Under the pieces are notes generated by a model that was given only the letters and a program-made list of their open reading frames with translations, did no database searches and was not told where the DNA came from. A stretch of DNA of 64,000 bases from Thermoplasmata archaeon UBA61. Its GTDB lineage: Archaea > Thermoplasmatota > Thermoplasmata > Lutacidiplasmatales > UBA184. The stretch lies in NCBI GenBank assembly GCA_002503985.1, contig DASW01000008.1:326534-390533 (forward strand), in the 5' to 3' direction. Of this stretch, positions 8,948-17,758 are shown in pieces; position 1 is the stretch's first letter, and the number at the start of each line of letters is the position of its first letter. The position numbers were made by a program, and so were the translations under genes.

Positions 8948-9307
8948 TCAGGCGTAGTGGCTCAGGCTCGTGCGTTCCTTCTTGGAAGGGTCGTTCGGGC
9001 CGCCGCGCTCGTCGCGCCGGCGCTCCTTCTCGCACTCTTCCTCGGTGACCCAGACGAACTCGAGGTCCTCGGGGTGGTCGTGAGAGATGAACGCCCCCGC
9101 CTCGAAGGCGCTCGAGAGCAGCTCCTCGAGGTTGTCGGCCTCGTTCCCCTCGAGCCGGCCCGCGGTCCTCCAGTACCAGTCGGGGGCCTTCCCGGAGGCT
9201 TGCAGGTACTCGGTGATGAGGTCGTAGATCGACGTGCGGTCGTCCGCCATTCGGACGTGAAGGTGCCGGTCTTTGTCGGTCGGCGCGGGCGCGTCGGTGG
9301 CGGTCAT
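8948..9307 (-). CDS. hypothetical protein
   Basis: The 119-residue product is not recognised. It is acidic and probably helical in its centre, with an aromatic segment PDWYWRTAGRL, and ends in a charged tail (EEECEKERRRDER). The ATG at 9307 is preferred over the upstream frame extension because a TTATAG element on the minus strand near 9330 lies about 25 bp upstream. It is divergent from the gene that leads into mre11-rad50. Confidence 0.55.
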   Translation of the reverse strand: MTATDAPAPTDKDRHLHVRMADDRTSIYDLITEYLQASGKAPDWYWRTAGRLEGNEADNLEELLSSAFEAGAFISHDHPEDLEFVWVTEEECEKERRRDERGGPNDPSKKERTSLSHYA

Positions 9308-9398
9308 TGTCCGTTCAATCGACGGCCCTCTATAACGGCTCGGCTCGGCCCGTGGGGACGACCCACTCTTCAAGAGCGGCCGTGGTCTGGGGCGTACC

Positions 9399-9824
9399 GT
9401 GTCTGCTCCGGACGAGAGCTCAGGCGGTGGGTCCCGCCCCACCCCGGGACGTGATGCCGCCCGCAACAGTCGCCACGCCTACCTCGTCGGCCGCCTTCAC
9501 AATCGTCAGATCACGATGGAGGAGGCCGCGGAGCTCTTCGCGCTCATGCAGGGGATGATCCAGACGAGCGAAGCTGCCCGCCTCGCCCTGATGCGGATGC
9601 CTCCCCTGGCCCGCGCGACACCGGGATCTCTCGCGCCCCCGCCGCGCGCTCCAGCCGCGCCCGGAGGCGGCAGCGACGACCTGCTCCTGATCGGCCTCCT
9701 CGCCATGGGTGCGGGAGCCGGCCTTCTCGCGGCGATGACCAAGCGGATCCAGGATGCCACCACCCCCGCCGGGTCGGCCCCGAGTTCGCGCACCAGCACC
9801 GGTGATTCGTCCCGACAGGGGTAG
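9399..9824 (+). CDS. hypothetical membrane-anchored protein upstream of mre11
   Basis: A 141-residue protein with a helical N-terminal half (HAYLVGRLHNRQITMEEAAE), a proline/alanine linker and one hydrophobic segment near residues 93-112 (LLLIGLLAMGAGAGLLAAM), followed by a short Ser/Thr-rich tail. It starts with GTG and ends 3 bp before mre11, so it is probably co-transcribed with the repair genes. No family is recognised. A membrane-anchored partner for Mre11-Rad50 would be unusual, since archaeal mre11-rad50 is more often linked to herA-nurA, which are absent here. Confidence 0.6.
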   Translation: MSAPDESSGGGSRPTPGRDAARNSRHAYLVGRLHNRQITMEEAAELFALMQGMIQTSEAARLALMRMPPLARATPGSLAPPPRAPAAPGGGSDDLLLIGLLAMGAGAGLLAAMTKRIQDATTPAGSAPSSRTSTGDSSRQG

Positions 9825-9827
9825 TGG

Positions 9828-11111
9828 ATGGGACCGGACCGGTTCGTCTTCGCCCACCTCGCGGACGCGCACGTAGGGGCCTGGCCCCGGGACCCGGCGG
9901 TGCGCTTGGCGCTGCGGGAAAGCCTGCTTTCCGCGCTTCGGGTCGCAGAGGAACGGAACGCCGAGTTCCTGCTCGTCTCGGGCGACCTCTTCCACACGCC
10001 GGTCCCCGACCCAGGCGAGGTCGCGCCGGTCACCGCCGCGCTCCGTCGCTTCGTCGACCAAGGCCGACGGATTTACGTCATCTACGGGTCCCACGACTAC
10101 GTCGCGCAGCGAACGAGCTGGCTCGACGTCCTCGCCGAGACCGGCGTCTTTCTCAAGGTCGCGCCGGAAGCGGTGCGCTCCGAGGGGACCCGCTGGAGCC
10201 TCCCGTTCCTGGTCGACGCACCGACGGGGGCCCGGATCGCCGGCATCTCCGGACGCTCCCACGGTCTCGACCGGGAGTACTTCCGTGCGGTCGACTCCGA
10301 AGCGTTCCGCGCCGAGCCGGGGTTCAAGATCTTCCAGTTCCACGCCGCGGTCGAAGAATACCTCCCCGAGAGCCTTCGGGAGCACATCCACGGGATCCGG
10401 CGGGAAGACCTCCCCGCCGGATGCGACTACTACGCGGGGGGCCACATCCACTACACCTACACGGGAGAAGGACCGGGCGGTGGGCTCCTCGTGAACCCGG
10501 GGGCCGTCTTCGGGACGAGCCGGACGGATCTCGAGAACGGTCAGGAAGGACGGACCCACCAGGGCGTCGTCATCGTGACCGTGGAGGGAGGGCGACCCCG
10601 AGCCGAATTCGTCGACACGGCCCCTCGCGGCGCGGTCCACTTGGTGGATGTCGACGTCTCGGGGAAGACCGCGGACGAGGCGCGGACGGAGCTCGAGCGT
10701 CGCCTTTCCGTCGAGGGAAAGCACGGCGCGCTCCTCTTTCCCCGCGTCCACGGGACGCTCGCGGACGGAACGCTCGCGAGCCTCGCCCTCACACAGCTCG
10801 CCCGCCGGCGGAGCCCGGAGGCGGGGACCGTGCACTGGGATGTGCGGGACCTGGCGCCGGCGTCGGAGGAAGGGGCGGGAGCCACCTCCGAGTCGGAGGT
10901 CGAGACCGAAGAGGTGCGTCGGCTCCTGGCGGAGACCGCACTCGGACGGGCGTGGCTCGAAGGGGCCGAGGGAGAGCGACGGGTCCGCGAGCTCCTCCGG
11001 GAGCTCGGCCAACCGAAGGCCGAAGGGGAGTCTCGCCAGGATTACGCCAACGCGCGGCAGGGGAGCGCCCGCCGGCTGATCGGGGTCCGCCTGGAGCGGA
11101 CCGGGGACTAG
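9828..11111 (+). CDS. mre11: DNA double-strand break repair nuclease Mre11
   Basis: The 427-residue metallophosphoesterase forms the nuclease of the Mre11-Rad50 complex that processes DNA ends. Phosphodiesterase motifs appear in order: HLADAHVG (residues 9-16), VSGDLFH, YGSHDY, HAAVEEY and AGGHIHYT. Motif III is GSHD where GNHD is usual, so a serine replaces the conserved asparagine. The C-terminal about 170 residues form the capping and Rad50-binding part. It sits between a membrane-anchored small protein (3 bp upstream) and rad50 (9 bp downstream), a three-gene operon. Confidence 0.93.
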   Translation: MGPDRFVFAHLADAHVGAWPRDPAVRLALRESLLSALRVAEERNAEFLLVSGDLFHTPVPDPGEVAPVTAALRRFVDQGRRIYVIYGSHDYVAQRTSWLDVLAETGVFLKVAPEAVRSEGTRWSLPFLVDAPTGARIAGISGRSHGLDREYFRAVDSEAFRAEPGFKIFQFHAAVEEYLPESLREHIHGIRREDLPAGCDYYAGGHIHYTYTGEGPGGGLLVNPGAVFGTSRTDLENGQEGRTHQGVVIVTVEGGRPRAEFVDTAPRGAVHLVDVDVSGKTADEARTELERRLSVEGKHGALLFPRVHGTLADGTLASLALTQLARRRSPEAGTVHWDVRDLAPASEEGAGATSESEVETEEVRRLLAETALGRAWLEGAEGERRVRELLRELGQPKAEGESRQDYANARQGSARRLIGVRLERTGD

Positions 11112-11120
11112 GGGCTCACC

Positions 11121-13688
11121 GTGCAGCTGCGCCGTCTTACCGTCAAGAACATCCGCAGTTACGAGGCGGCCCAGGTCGAGTTCGCGAGCGGGACGACGCT
11201 CATCGCGGGGGACGTCGGCTCTGGAAAGACGAGCCTCCTCTACGCCATCGAGATGGCCCTCTTCGGGGTCGCGGAGGTCAACGCCGCCTACCTCGTCCGA
11301 CACGGGGCGACCCACGCCGAGGTCGCCGTCGCGTTCGAGGGGCCGGAGCGCCGGTACGAGATCTTCCGGCGGTTCCGGCGGGTCCGACGCAAGGGCCAGG
11401 AATCGTTCGAGCCGGAGCGTATCCGCTTCACGGTCAACGGGAACGACACCTCGTACTCCGCGACCGAGCTCCGCCAGCAGGTGATCGACCTCCTCGGGTT
11501 CCCCGACAACCCCAGCCCCCAGGCTCACTCCGACCTGTGGCGCTGGGCGGTCTACGTTCCCCAGGAGCGGATGCGCGACATCCTGGCCGCCCGGCCGCAG
11601 GACCGCCTCGAGACCGTGCGAAAGGCCCTGGGCGTCGAGCGATACCGCACCGCCGCGGACAATGCCCAAGAGCTGGCGACCGACCTGCGGCGAAGCGCCG
11701 TCTCGCGACGGGCCGAGGCGGACAGAATGCGGTACTTCGACGAGGAGTTTGCCGAAGGGAACCGCCAGGCCGACCGGCTCCGGATCGACCGGATGACCCT
11801 CGAACGCGGGCTCATGGAGCGCGAGGCGGCTGTGGCGACCCTGCGCGCCGCTCGGGCGGAGCTCGAGGTCGGGGTAAGGAAGGTCGAGGCGGACGAACGG
11901 GAGCGCTCGAGCCTCGAACGAGAACAAGAGGCCGACCGACGTTCGCTCAGTGAGCTGCGACACGTCCTCGAGGAGCAGAGCGCGGAGGCCGTTCGCCGGC
12001 GCGCCGAATCCGCCTCCGCGAGCGCCGACGCGGACGCGCTCGGGACGCGGCGAGCTGCCCTCACCGCCGCCGACCAGGAGCTTTCTCGCCTTCGGGGGGA
12101 GCTCGAGCGCCGGTCGACTCTCCTGCGTTCCCTTTCCGAAGCTCGCGCCCTTCTCGCCGCTGCGGAGCGGAGACGAACCGACGCCCTCGCGGCGGTCGAG
12201 CAACACCGGGCCGAGGAGGTCGAGGCGAAGCGAACGAACGAGGAGGCGCTCGCCGAGGGACCGACGAAGGAGCCTCCGGCTCCCACCCCCGAAAGCCTCG
12301 CGAAGCTAGACGAGCGGCTCGTCGCCGCCCGTCAACGAGAGGCCGCCGCCCTCCAGGTCGTGACCCAGGCGGAAAGCGCCCTCGCTGAGGTCGAGGAGCT
12401 CCTGCACGCGGGCGTGTGCCCTCGGTGCCATCAGAAGGTCCACCCCTCCGAGTTCGGGTCCCATCGGACCGAGGCCTCGGCGGTCGTCGAGGCGGCCCGA
12501 ACGAAGCTTTCGACCGCCGAGGCGCACCGCGTCAAGATCGAAGAGGAGCGGCAGGCTCGCGAACGGTACGAAAGAGCCCTCGACCGCTGGAAGGAGGTCG
12601 AGAAGCGCCGGACCGCTTCCCGGGCCGCCTTGGCCCGGGCGGAGAAGGCGCTCGAGGGCTCGGATCGAGAGCAGGAAGCGGCCGAGCGCGCCACCACCAC
12701 GGCCCGGTCGCGAGTGGAGGAACTGTCGCCGGAGGAGGAGCAGGAATCGTCGCTCCGGGCCAGCGTCGCCCGCGCCGAAGAAGCGAAGGCCACCGCATCC
12801 CGGGACGTCGAGAGGTCCGTCCTGGCGGCGGAACGACGGCGAGGCATCGACCGTGCCCTAGAGGTGCTGAAGACCGAAAGCGGTCGCCTTGAACGCGACG
12901 GGAAGCTCCTCAAGGGGAGGGTCGAGGAGCGGGCGGGGCGGGTGGCCGCTCTGCGCGCGGAAGGCGAGAAGGCCGCGGAGCTACGGGCGGCCGTAGCCGA
13001 AGCCGAGCGGAACCTGAAGGCCGCGGAAGACCAGCTGGCCGAGGAGAGGTCCACCCTGGCCCGGCTGGATGCGCAGCTCGACGAAGCCGCCCGACGCGTG
13101 CGGGCGGCCGAGGTGGGCCGGCGCGAGCGGGCGGAGCTCCTGGTCGAGGCCGCTGAGGTCGAGGAGAAGGCGACCTGGGTCGGCGGACCGTTCCGCGCTA
13201 CGGTGCTGACGATGGAACAGAAGCTGCTCACGCACGCCCAGGCGCTCTTCGAACGGAACTTCGCGCGCTATTTCGCGTCGCTCGTGGACGACCCCGGGCT
13301 CGTCGCACGCACCGACCCCGCGTTCACGCCCCTCGTGATGATCGAGGGCGAGTGGACCCCCGCCGAGGCACTGAGCGGCGGCGAGCGGACGAGCCTGGCC
13401 CTCGCCTTCCGCCTCGCGCTCGCCCAGGTCGTGCGGGCGATGGGAAGCCTGCACCTCGATACGATCCTGCTCGACGAACCGACCGACGGTTTCTCTCCCG
13501 AGCAGGTGATCCGGATGGGGGAGCTCCTCGAGGAGCTCGCGCTGCCGCAGGTGATCCTTGTGTCGCACGAGTCCCAGCTCGCCTCGATCGCGGACCGGGT
13601 GATCCGGGTCCAAAAGATAGATGGCCGCTCGGTCCTCGAGGACGCCGGTCCGGTAGTCGCCGACGAACCCCCGGCACCCTCCGTCTGA
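11121..13688 (+). CDS. rad50: DNA double-strand break repair ATPase Rad50
   Basis: The 855-residue SMC-like ATPase partners Mre11. The N-terminal ATPase half carries Walker A GDVGSGKTSL. Two long Glu/Arg-rich coiled coils flank the zinc hook CPRC at residues 433-436, and the C-terminal half has the ABC signature LSGGERTSLAL and Walker B ILLDEPTDGF. The hook is almost central, as expected for antiparallel coils. The start is GTG at 11121, 9 bp after the mre11 stop. Length and architecture are normal for archaeal Rad50. Confidence 0.95.
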   Translation: MQLRRLTVKNIRSYEAAQVEFASGTTLIAGDVGSGKTSLLYAIEMALFGVAEVNAAYLVRHGATHAEVAVAFEGPERRYEIFRRFRRVRRKGQESFEPERIRFTVNGNDTSYSATELRQQVIDLLGFPDNPSPQAHSDLWRWAVYVPQERMRDILAARPQDRLETVRKALGVERYRTAADNAQELATDLRRSAVSRRAEADRMRYFDEEFAEGNRQADRLRIDRMTLERGLMEREAAVATLRAARAELEVGVRKVEADERERSSLEREQEADRRSLSELRHVLEEQSAEAVRRRAESASASADADALGTRRAALTAADQELSRLRGELERRSTLLRSLSEARALLAAAERRRTDALAAVEQHRAEEVEAKRTNEEALAEGPTKEPPAPTPESLAKLDERLVAARQREAAALQVVTQAESALAEVEELLHAGVCPRCHQKVHPSEFGSHRTEASAVVEAARTKLSTAEAHRVKIEEERQARERYERALDRWKEVEKRRTASRAALARAEKALEGSDREQEAAERATTTARSRVEELSPEEEQESSLRASVARAEEAKATASRDVERSVLAAERRRGIDRALEVLKTESGRLERDGKLLKGRVEERAGRVAALRAEGEKAAELRAAVAEAERNLKAAEDQLAEERSTLARLDAQLDEAARRVRAAEVGRRERAELLVEAAEVEEKATWVGGPFRATVLTMEQKLLTHAQALFERNFARYFASLVDDPGLVARTDPAFTPLVMIEGEWTPAEALSGGERTSLALAFRLALAQVVRAMGSLHLDTILLDEPTDGFSPEQVIRMGELLEELALPQVILVSHESQLASIADRVIRVQKIDGRSVLEDAGPVVADEPPAPSV

Positions 13689-13722
13689 CCGCTGGGCGCG
13701 AGCGGGAGCTTTCGAGTATCCT

Positions 13723-14829
13723 CTACGGGACCAGAGACCGGAATTGCTCGGCGTCCCAGGGGGGTCGGGATGCGAGCTCGAGGTTCTCGGAGAGGTGCTC
13801 GGGCCGCTTCTGCCCCACGAGGGGGGCGATCGTGCCGGGCGCCGACCGCGCGAACTGAAGGGCGGTCTGGGCGGCGGTGAGCCCGCTGCGCCGGGGCCCA
13901 GTCCGAGCTAGCTGCCCCTGGAAAAGAGGAACGCTGGTGAAGCATCCGACGCCGAGGCGGCGGGCGGCCTCGAACAGGGTCGCCCGGTCCCCCTCGACCG
14001 GTTGGTTCACGACGGTCGCGGCCTCGGGCATCGAGAGGTTGAACGGGAACTCCACGAAGCGGAACCCATGCTCCTCTCCGCCGACCTTGCGCGCCAAGCG
14101 GACCGCGGACTCGAGCGAGAAGAAGGCCGGGTCGTCGGGTCGAGCGCGCAGGCAGTCCCAGGTGGCGAGACCGTAGGCCCTCAGCCGGCCCTCCTCGCGG
14201 AACCGCTCGTACAACTCAAAGGCCTTCTCGAGACGAGAGGCGAACTCCTCGGGGCCGACCACCGGTATCTGAGTATCGGGCGCATTGTGGAGATACACGA
14301 GGTCGATCGTGGAGAGCCCGAGGTTCCGCCGACTTCGCTCGAACTGGTCGGAGAGGTACGAGGGACTCATCGCGTGGCAGTCGTCCACGATGTCCGCCGG
14401 GTCGAGGATGCCCGGGCGGATGAGCTCCTCCGCGATCCAGTGGTCGGGAGGCGTAGGGGACTCGGCGTCGGGGGCGAAGTACCCGTTCTTCGTCGCCACG
14501 AACACTTCGTCCCGCGTCACCTCGTCGCGGTCCTCCAAACGAGCCAGAGCTCTCCCGATGCTGCGCTCGGCCCGCTGGTAGCGGTAGTTGATCGCCGTGT
14601 CGAGGACGTTGACCCGTCCCGAGGTGAGGCATATCGCCACCGCTTGCTCGACGGCGTGGTCCGTCGGGGCGTCCGGCGGACCGATGTAGGTCCCGAGGCC
14701 CATGGAGGAAAGGGCGAGACCGCCCGGAGCGTCTCGGAAATGCTCGGCGGGAAGCTGGCGCGCGTTGACCGCCCGACCTCGGAACCGGGAGGTTCCTTCA
14801 CGGCTCGCATACCCCGAAAGCGCGGCCAC
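13723..14829 (-). CDS. aldo/keto reductase
   Basis: This 368-residue protein belongs to the aldo/keto reductase superfamily of NADPH-dependent carbonyl reductases. The catalytic tetrad is visible: Asp and Tyr in LDTAINYRYQRAE, Lys in FVATKNGYF and His in VYLHN. The frame stays open far upstream, but GTG 14829 is preferred. It gives the N-terminal segment ALSGYASREGT seen in this subgroup, and a CTTTTG element is centred 26 bp upstream on the minus strand. The substrate is unknown. A second, degenerate superfamily member occurs at 37.4 kb. Confidence 0.88.
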   Translation of the reverse strand: MAALSGYASREGTSRFRGRAVNARQLPAEHFRDAPGGLALSSMGLGTYIGPPDAPTDHAVEQAVAICLTSGRVNVLDTAINYRYQRAERSIGRALARLEDRDEVTRDEVFVATKNGYFAPDAESPTPPDHWIAEELIRPGILDPADIVDDCHAMSPSYLSDQFERSRRNLGLSTIDLVYLHNAPDTQIPVVGPEEFASRLEKAFELYERFREEGRLRAYGLATWDCLRARPDDPAFFSLESAVRLARKVGGEEHGFRFVEFPFNLSMPEAATVVNQPVEGDRATLFEAARRLGVGCFTSVPLFQGQLARTGPRRSGLTAAQTALQFARSAPGTIAPLVGQKRPEHLSENLELASRPPWDAEQFRSLVP

Positions 14830-14960
14830 GGTCGTGCGGGGGCGAGAGACCACAAAAGGTTCACCGTGAGCCTTCCTCGGACCCGTCGCCTCGTCACCTT
14901 GATGAAGCCACCTCGGCTTCCCATCGGGCCGAGGACCATGCCCGTCGGAAGTACGGACGG

Positions 14961-15056
14961 TTGCGGAAGCCGATCCCGCCCGTTCCCGTGGAGAAGTGCC
15001 GGTTCTGCCGGCTGAAGCGTCCTTGCCCGATCCACCCTCGCGGTACCCGTTCGTAG
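14961..15056 (+). CDS. candidate 31-residue zinc-binding peptide
   Basis: A short frame from TTG 14961 encodes a peptide with CRFCRLKRPCPIH, that is Cys-x2-Cys-x5-Cys-x2-His, a plausible zinc knuckle, ending in PRGTRS. The frame stays open upstream without another usable start. It fills the 247-bp gap between the aldo/keto reductase and the ferredoxin genes. It could equally be the 3' remnant of a longer zinc protein. Confidence 0.25.
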   Translation: MRKPIPPVPVEKCRFCRLKRPCPIHPRGTRS

Positions 15057-15076
15057 GGGCCGCGCCGGCGCCTCCG

Positions 15077-15277
15077 CTATTCGGCGCCCTTCGAGCGACG
15101 GCGCACGGGTCGTCCTCCGGAGATCGCCCCGACCGGGCAATAGGGGACGCACCAGCCGCAGTCGGTGCAGTTCGAATGGACCACGAGCCGGGTCGGGGTG
15201 AGCTCCATCGCATCCGGCGGACAGACCGCGGTGCACAGCCCGCACAGCACGCACGTTTCGGGGTCGACGACGATCAC
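15077..15277 (-). CDS. 2[4Fe-4S] ferredoxin
   Basis: A 66-residue electron-transfer protein with two complete cluster motifs, CVLCGLCTAVCP and CTDCGWCVPYCP (Cys-x2-Cys-x2-Cys-x3-Cys-Pro). The C-terminus is short and basic. It lies 85 bp downstream of sufU on the same strand and may be co-transcribed with it, which fits a local iron-sulfur theme. Start ATG 15277 gives the standard short N-terminal MIVVDPETC. Confidence 0.9.
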   Translation of the reverse strand: MIVVDPETCVLCGLCTAVCPPDAMELTPTRLVVHSNCTDCGWCVPYCPVGAISGGRPVRRRSKGAE

Positions 15278-15362
15278 GCCCGGAACCCTCCGAACCTCCG
15301 GTCCTGCGTCGCCGGTCGCACCCCAAGAAGGCCCGCGGACCCTGCGACCGGCAACCGAACCC

Positions 15363-15752
15363 TCACGCGGCCGGCGGGTCGGGTCCGGGATGCAGGGCCC
15401 GTCCCAAGGCGGCGAACCCCGTGAGAGCGCACTTGATCCGGGCCGGGGAGAGCGGGATGCCCAACAGTTGAAGGATGTCGTCCCGGGTCAGCTTGCCCGC
15501 TTGCTCCACGGTGAGGCCGGCAACCTTCTCGGTCATCATCGAAGTGCTTGCCACGCTGATGGCGCAGCCATCGCCCTCGAAACGGATCTCGTCGATCTTC
15601 TGCGACTCCGGGTTGACCTTGAGCCGTAGCGTGATGTGGTCACCGCAGAGAGGATTCGATTCTTCCCCCTCACGGTTGGCGTCCGGGAGAGGCCCGAAGT
15701 TCTTCGGCGTGCGGTAGTGCTGGAGGATGACCTCCTGGTACATGTCGTACAT
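15363..15752 (-). CDS. sufU: SufU/IscU-like iron-sulfur scaffold or sulfur-transfer protein
   Basis: The 129-residue protein matches the NifU N-terminal/IscU/SufU family. All three ligand cysteines are present: NPLCGD, GDGCAIS and IKCALTG. SufU accepts sulfur from the desulfurase SufS and passes it to the SufBCD scaffold. The N-terminus MYDMYQEVILQHYRTPKNFG is typical. It is divergent from sufD, with sufB, sufC and sufS a few kilobases away. A SufU plus full SufBCDS set is less common in archaea than the minimal SufBC. Confidence 0.9.
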   Translation of the reverse strand: MYDMYQEVILQHYRTPKNFGPLPDANREGEESNPLCGDHITLRLKVNPESQKIDEIRFEGDGCAISVASTSMMTEKVAGLTVEQAGKLTRDDILQLLGIPLSPARIKCALTGFAALGRALHPGPDPPAA

Positions 15753-15906
15753 CGCGGGACTCCGGCTCGGAACTCACCGTCGTGGGGGTACTAAACGCCT
15801 TCCGAAAGCCGGGACGACTCGGATCGGGATCCCGCCGCGTCCGCGACTTCGCTACTGCGGCGGGCATCCTAGGCGGCCGCCTCCGGGTCATCCCAGGCCG
15901 CTCATG

Positions 15907-15928
15907 TTATAAACACACTCGAGTGTGT
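15907..15928 (+). promoter_or_regulatory. sufD promoter: TATA box overlapping a perfect 16-bp palindrome
   Basis: TTATAAA (15907-15913) is followed by ACACACTCGAGTGTGT (15913-15928), a perfect inverted repeat ending 7 bp before the sufD ATG. With leaderless initiation near 15935 the palindrome sits between the TATA box and the start site, where a repressor would block transcription. An 11-base stretch, GTGTGTAAATC (15923-15933), recurs at 22210-22220 in front of the SufR-like gene. Confidence 0.6.
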
Positions 15929-15935
15929 AAATCCG

Positions 15936-17330
15936 ATGGCCTCGGCGGTGCCCCGGTTCGAAGAGTGGCTCAGTTCTGAGCAGGTCGGCCGGCTTTCGAG
16001 TGAGTTCGGCGACCCCGAGGGGTTCGCCCGTCAGCGCGCTGGAGCCTACGAGCGCTTCCGCCACCTGGAGATCGAACCGAACCCCCTTTACCGAGGATAC
16101 GGCTACTTCACCAACGTCAACCTGACCGGTATCGAACCGGGGGCCCAAGGGGCCCCCGTGAAGCTCCCCCCGCCGCTCGAAGGGAGTGTTCGGATCGTCC
16201 ATGACATCTCGGGCACGCGGATCGAGCTTCCCGAGGACCTCCGCAACGCCGGGGTGCGCGCCATTCCGCTATCGGAGGTCTGGGGTTCCGGACCGGCGGA
16301 GGTGGAGGCGTTCCTTCGCGGGACGGAGGAGCCCGCGGACCGTCTCTCCGCCCTCGCTACGGCGCTGCTCAACCGGGGATACCGTCTCGAGATACCGGAC
16401 CACTTCCCGCAGCCTGTTCGGGTCCAGGAGCTGTGTCTTCTCTCCAGCCCGAAGGAGGCCCTTTCGGTGCGACGGGCCATCCGTGTCGGCGAGGGAGCCC
16501 AGCTGTTGGCGACCGAGGAGGTCTACTCGTCGGAATCCCCCGCGAACGGCCAACGCCTGTACGCCTCCAGCACGGACCTGGACCTCGCGGACTACGCAAA
16601 GACGGTCTTCTTGACCGTGCATGCGCCCGACCTACGGGCGGTGTCGGTCTACCGACGGACCGCCACGACCGGGACCGAATCGCGGCTCGGCTGGATGTGG
16701 AACGGGCTCGGCGGCTACCGCGCGAAGATGCGCAATCACACCCGGCTCACCGGGCGCGGTTCGATCGTGGAGGACTTTCAGACGTTCTACGGGGCCAAGG
16801 ACCAGTCGTACGACAGCTCCTTCGACCTGACCCACATCGCGACCGACACCCACGGAACGTCGATCACCCGCGGGGTGTTCACGGACGAGGCACGGGGCAT
16901 GAGCCGCGGCCTCGTCCGGATCGAGCCGGACGCGCGGAAGACGGTCGCGCTGATCTCGGAGCACGCGATGCTCCTCTCCCGCGGGGCGCGCTCGGACACG
17001 ATCCCGATCCTCGAGATCCTCTGCCGCGACGTGAAGGCGACCCACTCGACGTCGGTCGCCCCGGTCGACCCGGAGAAGGTCTTCTACCTCCAATCGCGGG
17101 GGATCTCTACCTCGGACGCGGTCCGGATGATCGGCGAGGGGTTCCTCGCCAACGTCTACGACCGCGCGCCGGTCGCGGGCCTTCGTGAGATCCTCTACCC
17201 GTCGCTCCAGGCCCGTTGGGACGGAGCCGCCATCCTGTGGAAGGAGGGCGAGTATCCCGCCTTGCCCCGGCTCGACGTCACGGGAACCGATGCCGCGCCC
17301 GACTGGCGATTCGACTCGAAACTTCGCTGA
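15936..17330 (+). CDS. sufD: Fe-S cluster assembly protein SufD
   Basis: A 464-residue SufB/SufD-family protein forming the scaffold with SufB and the ATPase SufC. The conserved C-terminal beta-helix region is recognisable (GRGSIVEDFQTFYGAKDQSYDSS and SDTIPILEILCRDVKATHSTS are the diagnostic stretches), and the tail holds LQSRGISTSDAVRMIGEGFL. The N-terminal region is longer and less conserved, as in SufD rather than SufB. The ATG follows the TATA/palindrome element within 8 bp, so the mRNA is probably leaderless. It is separated from sufB by three other genes' worth of sequence. Confidence 0.9.
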   Translation: MASAVPRFEEWLSSEQVGRLSSEFGDPEGFARQRAGAYERFRHLEIEPNPLYRGYGYFTNVNLTGIEPGAQGAPVKLPPPLEGSVRIVHDISGTRIELPEDLRNAGVRAIPLSEVWGSGPAEVEAFLRGTEEPADRLSALATALLNRGYRLEIPDHFPQPVRVQELCLLSSPKEALSVRRAIRVGEGAQLLATEEVYSSESPANGQRLYASSTDLDLADYAKTVFLTVHAPDLRAVSVYRRTATTGTESRLGWMWNGLGGYRAKMRNHTRLTGRGSIVEDFQTFYGAKDQSYDSSFDLTHIATDTHGTSITRGVFTDEARGMSRGLVRIEPDARKTVALISEHAMLLSRGARSDTIPILEILCRDVKATHSTSVAPVDPEKVFYLQSRGISTSDAVRMIGEGFLANVYDRAPVAGLREILYPSLQARWDGAAILWKEGEYPALPRLDVTGTDAAPDWRFDSKLR

Positions 17331-17377
17331 GCGAACGGCTATCAACCTCCGCCGACCTTACTCATTCACGTCGGTCC

Positions 17378-17695
17378 ATGCCCCTCGTCAGCGACCCTTC
17401 CTCCTTTTCCGCAGCGGTTCTGCAGGACTTGCTCCGCTCGCTGCGTGAGGACCTGGAAGCGACCGGCGAACTCGTGCAGCACCCGTCGGGCGAGGTGCGC
17501 GACCCGGCCAGCCTCGCGACCGCGACAGAACTTCTCCGATCGACGCTGGCCGTCCTCGACCTGCCCGGCCCCCGCACCCCCGAGGTTCTGGTGGCCGAGG
17601 TCAACCTGACCTATTCCACGATGCTCTCGGTGATCGACCTCGTGAAGTCTCACACGGACGTTCCACGGGTCCCCCGAAAGCGTCCACCCGAATGA
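17378..17695 (+). CDS. hypothetical protein
   Basis: A 105-residue, probably all-helical acidic protein with no recognised family (DLLRSLREDLEATGELV in the first half, VLVAEVNLTYSTMLSVIDLVK in the second). It starts 47 bp after sufD on the same strand at ATG 17378 and may be co-transcribed. The frame is open further upstream through the sufD end, but that part has poor composition. Confidence 0.5.
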   Translation: MPLVSDPSSFSAAVLQDLLRSLREDLEATGELVQHPSGEVRDPASLATATELLRSTLAVLDLPGPRTPEVLVAEVNLTYSTMLSVIDLVKSHTDVPRVPRKRPPE

Positions 17696-17758
17696 CCCCG
17701 GCGGACTTCGGGCAGACCGAGGGAAAGGGTTGGTCTGGGCAGGCCGGCCCTAGGCGGG

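Noticed and set aside
9420..12206. A 928-codon minus-strand frame opposite mre11-rad50
   Set aside because: It is antisense to two clearly conserved genes and its composition is the mirror of GC-rich codons, with no recognisable domain.
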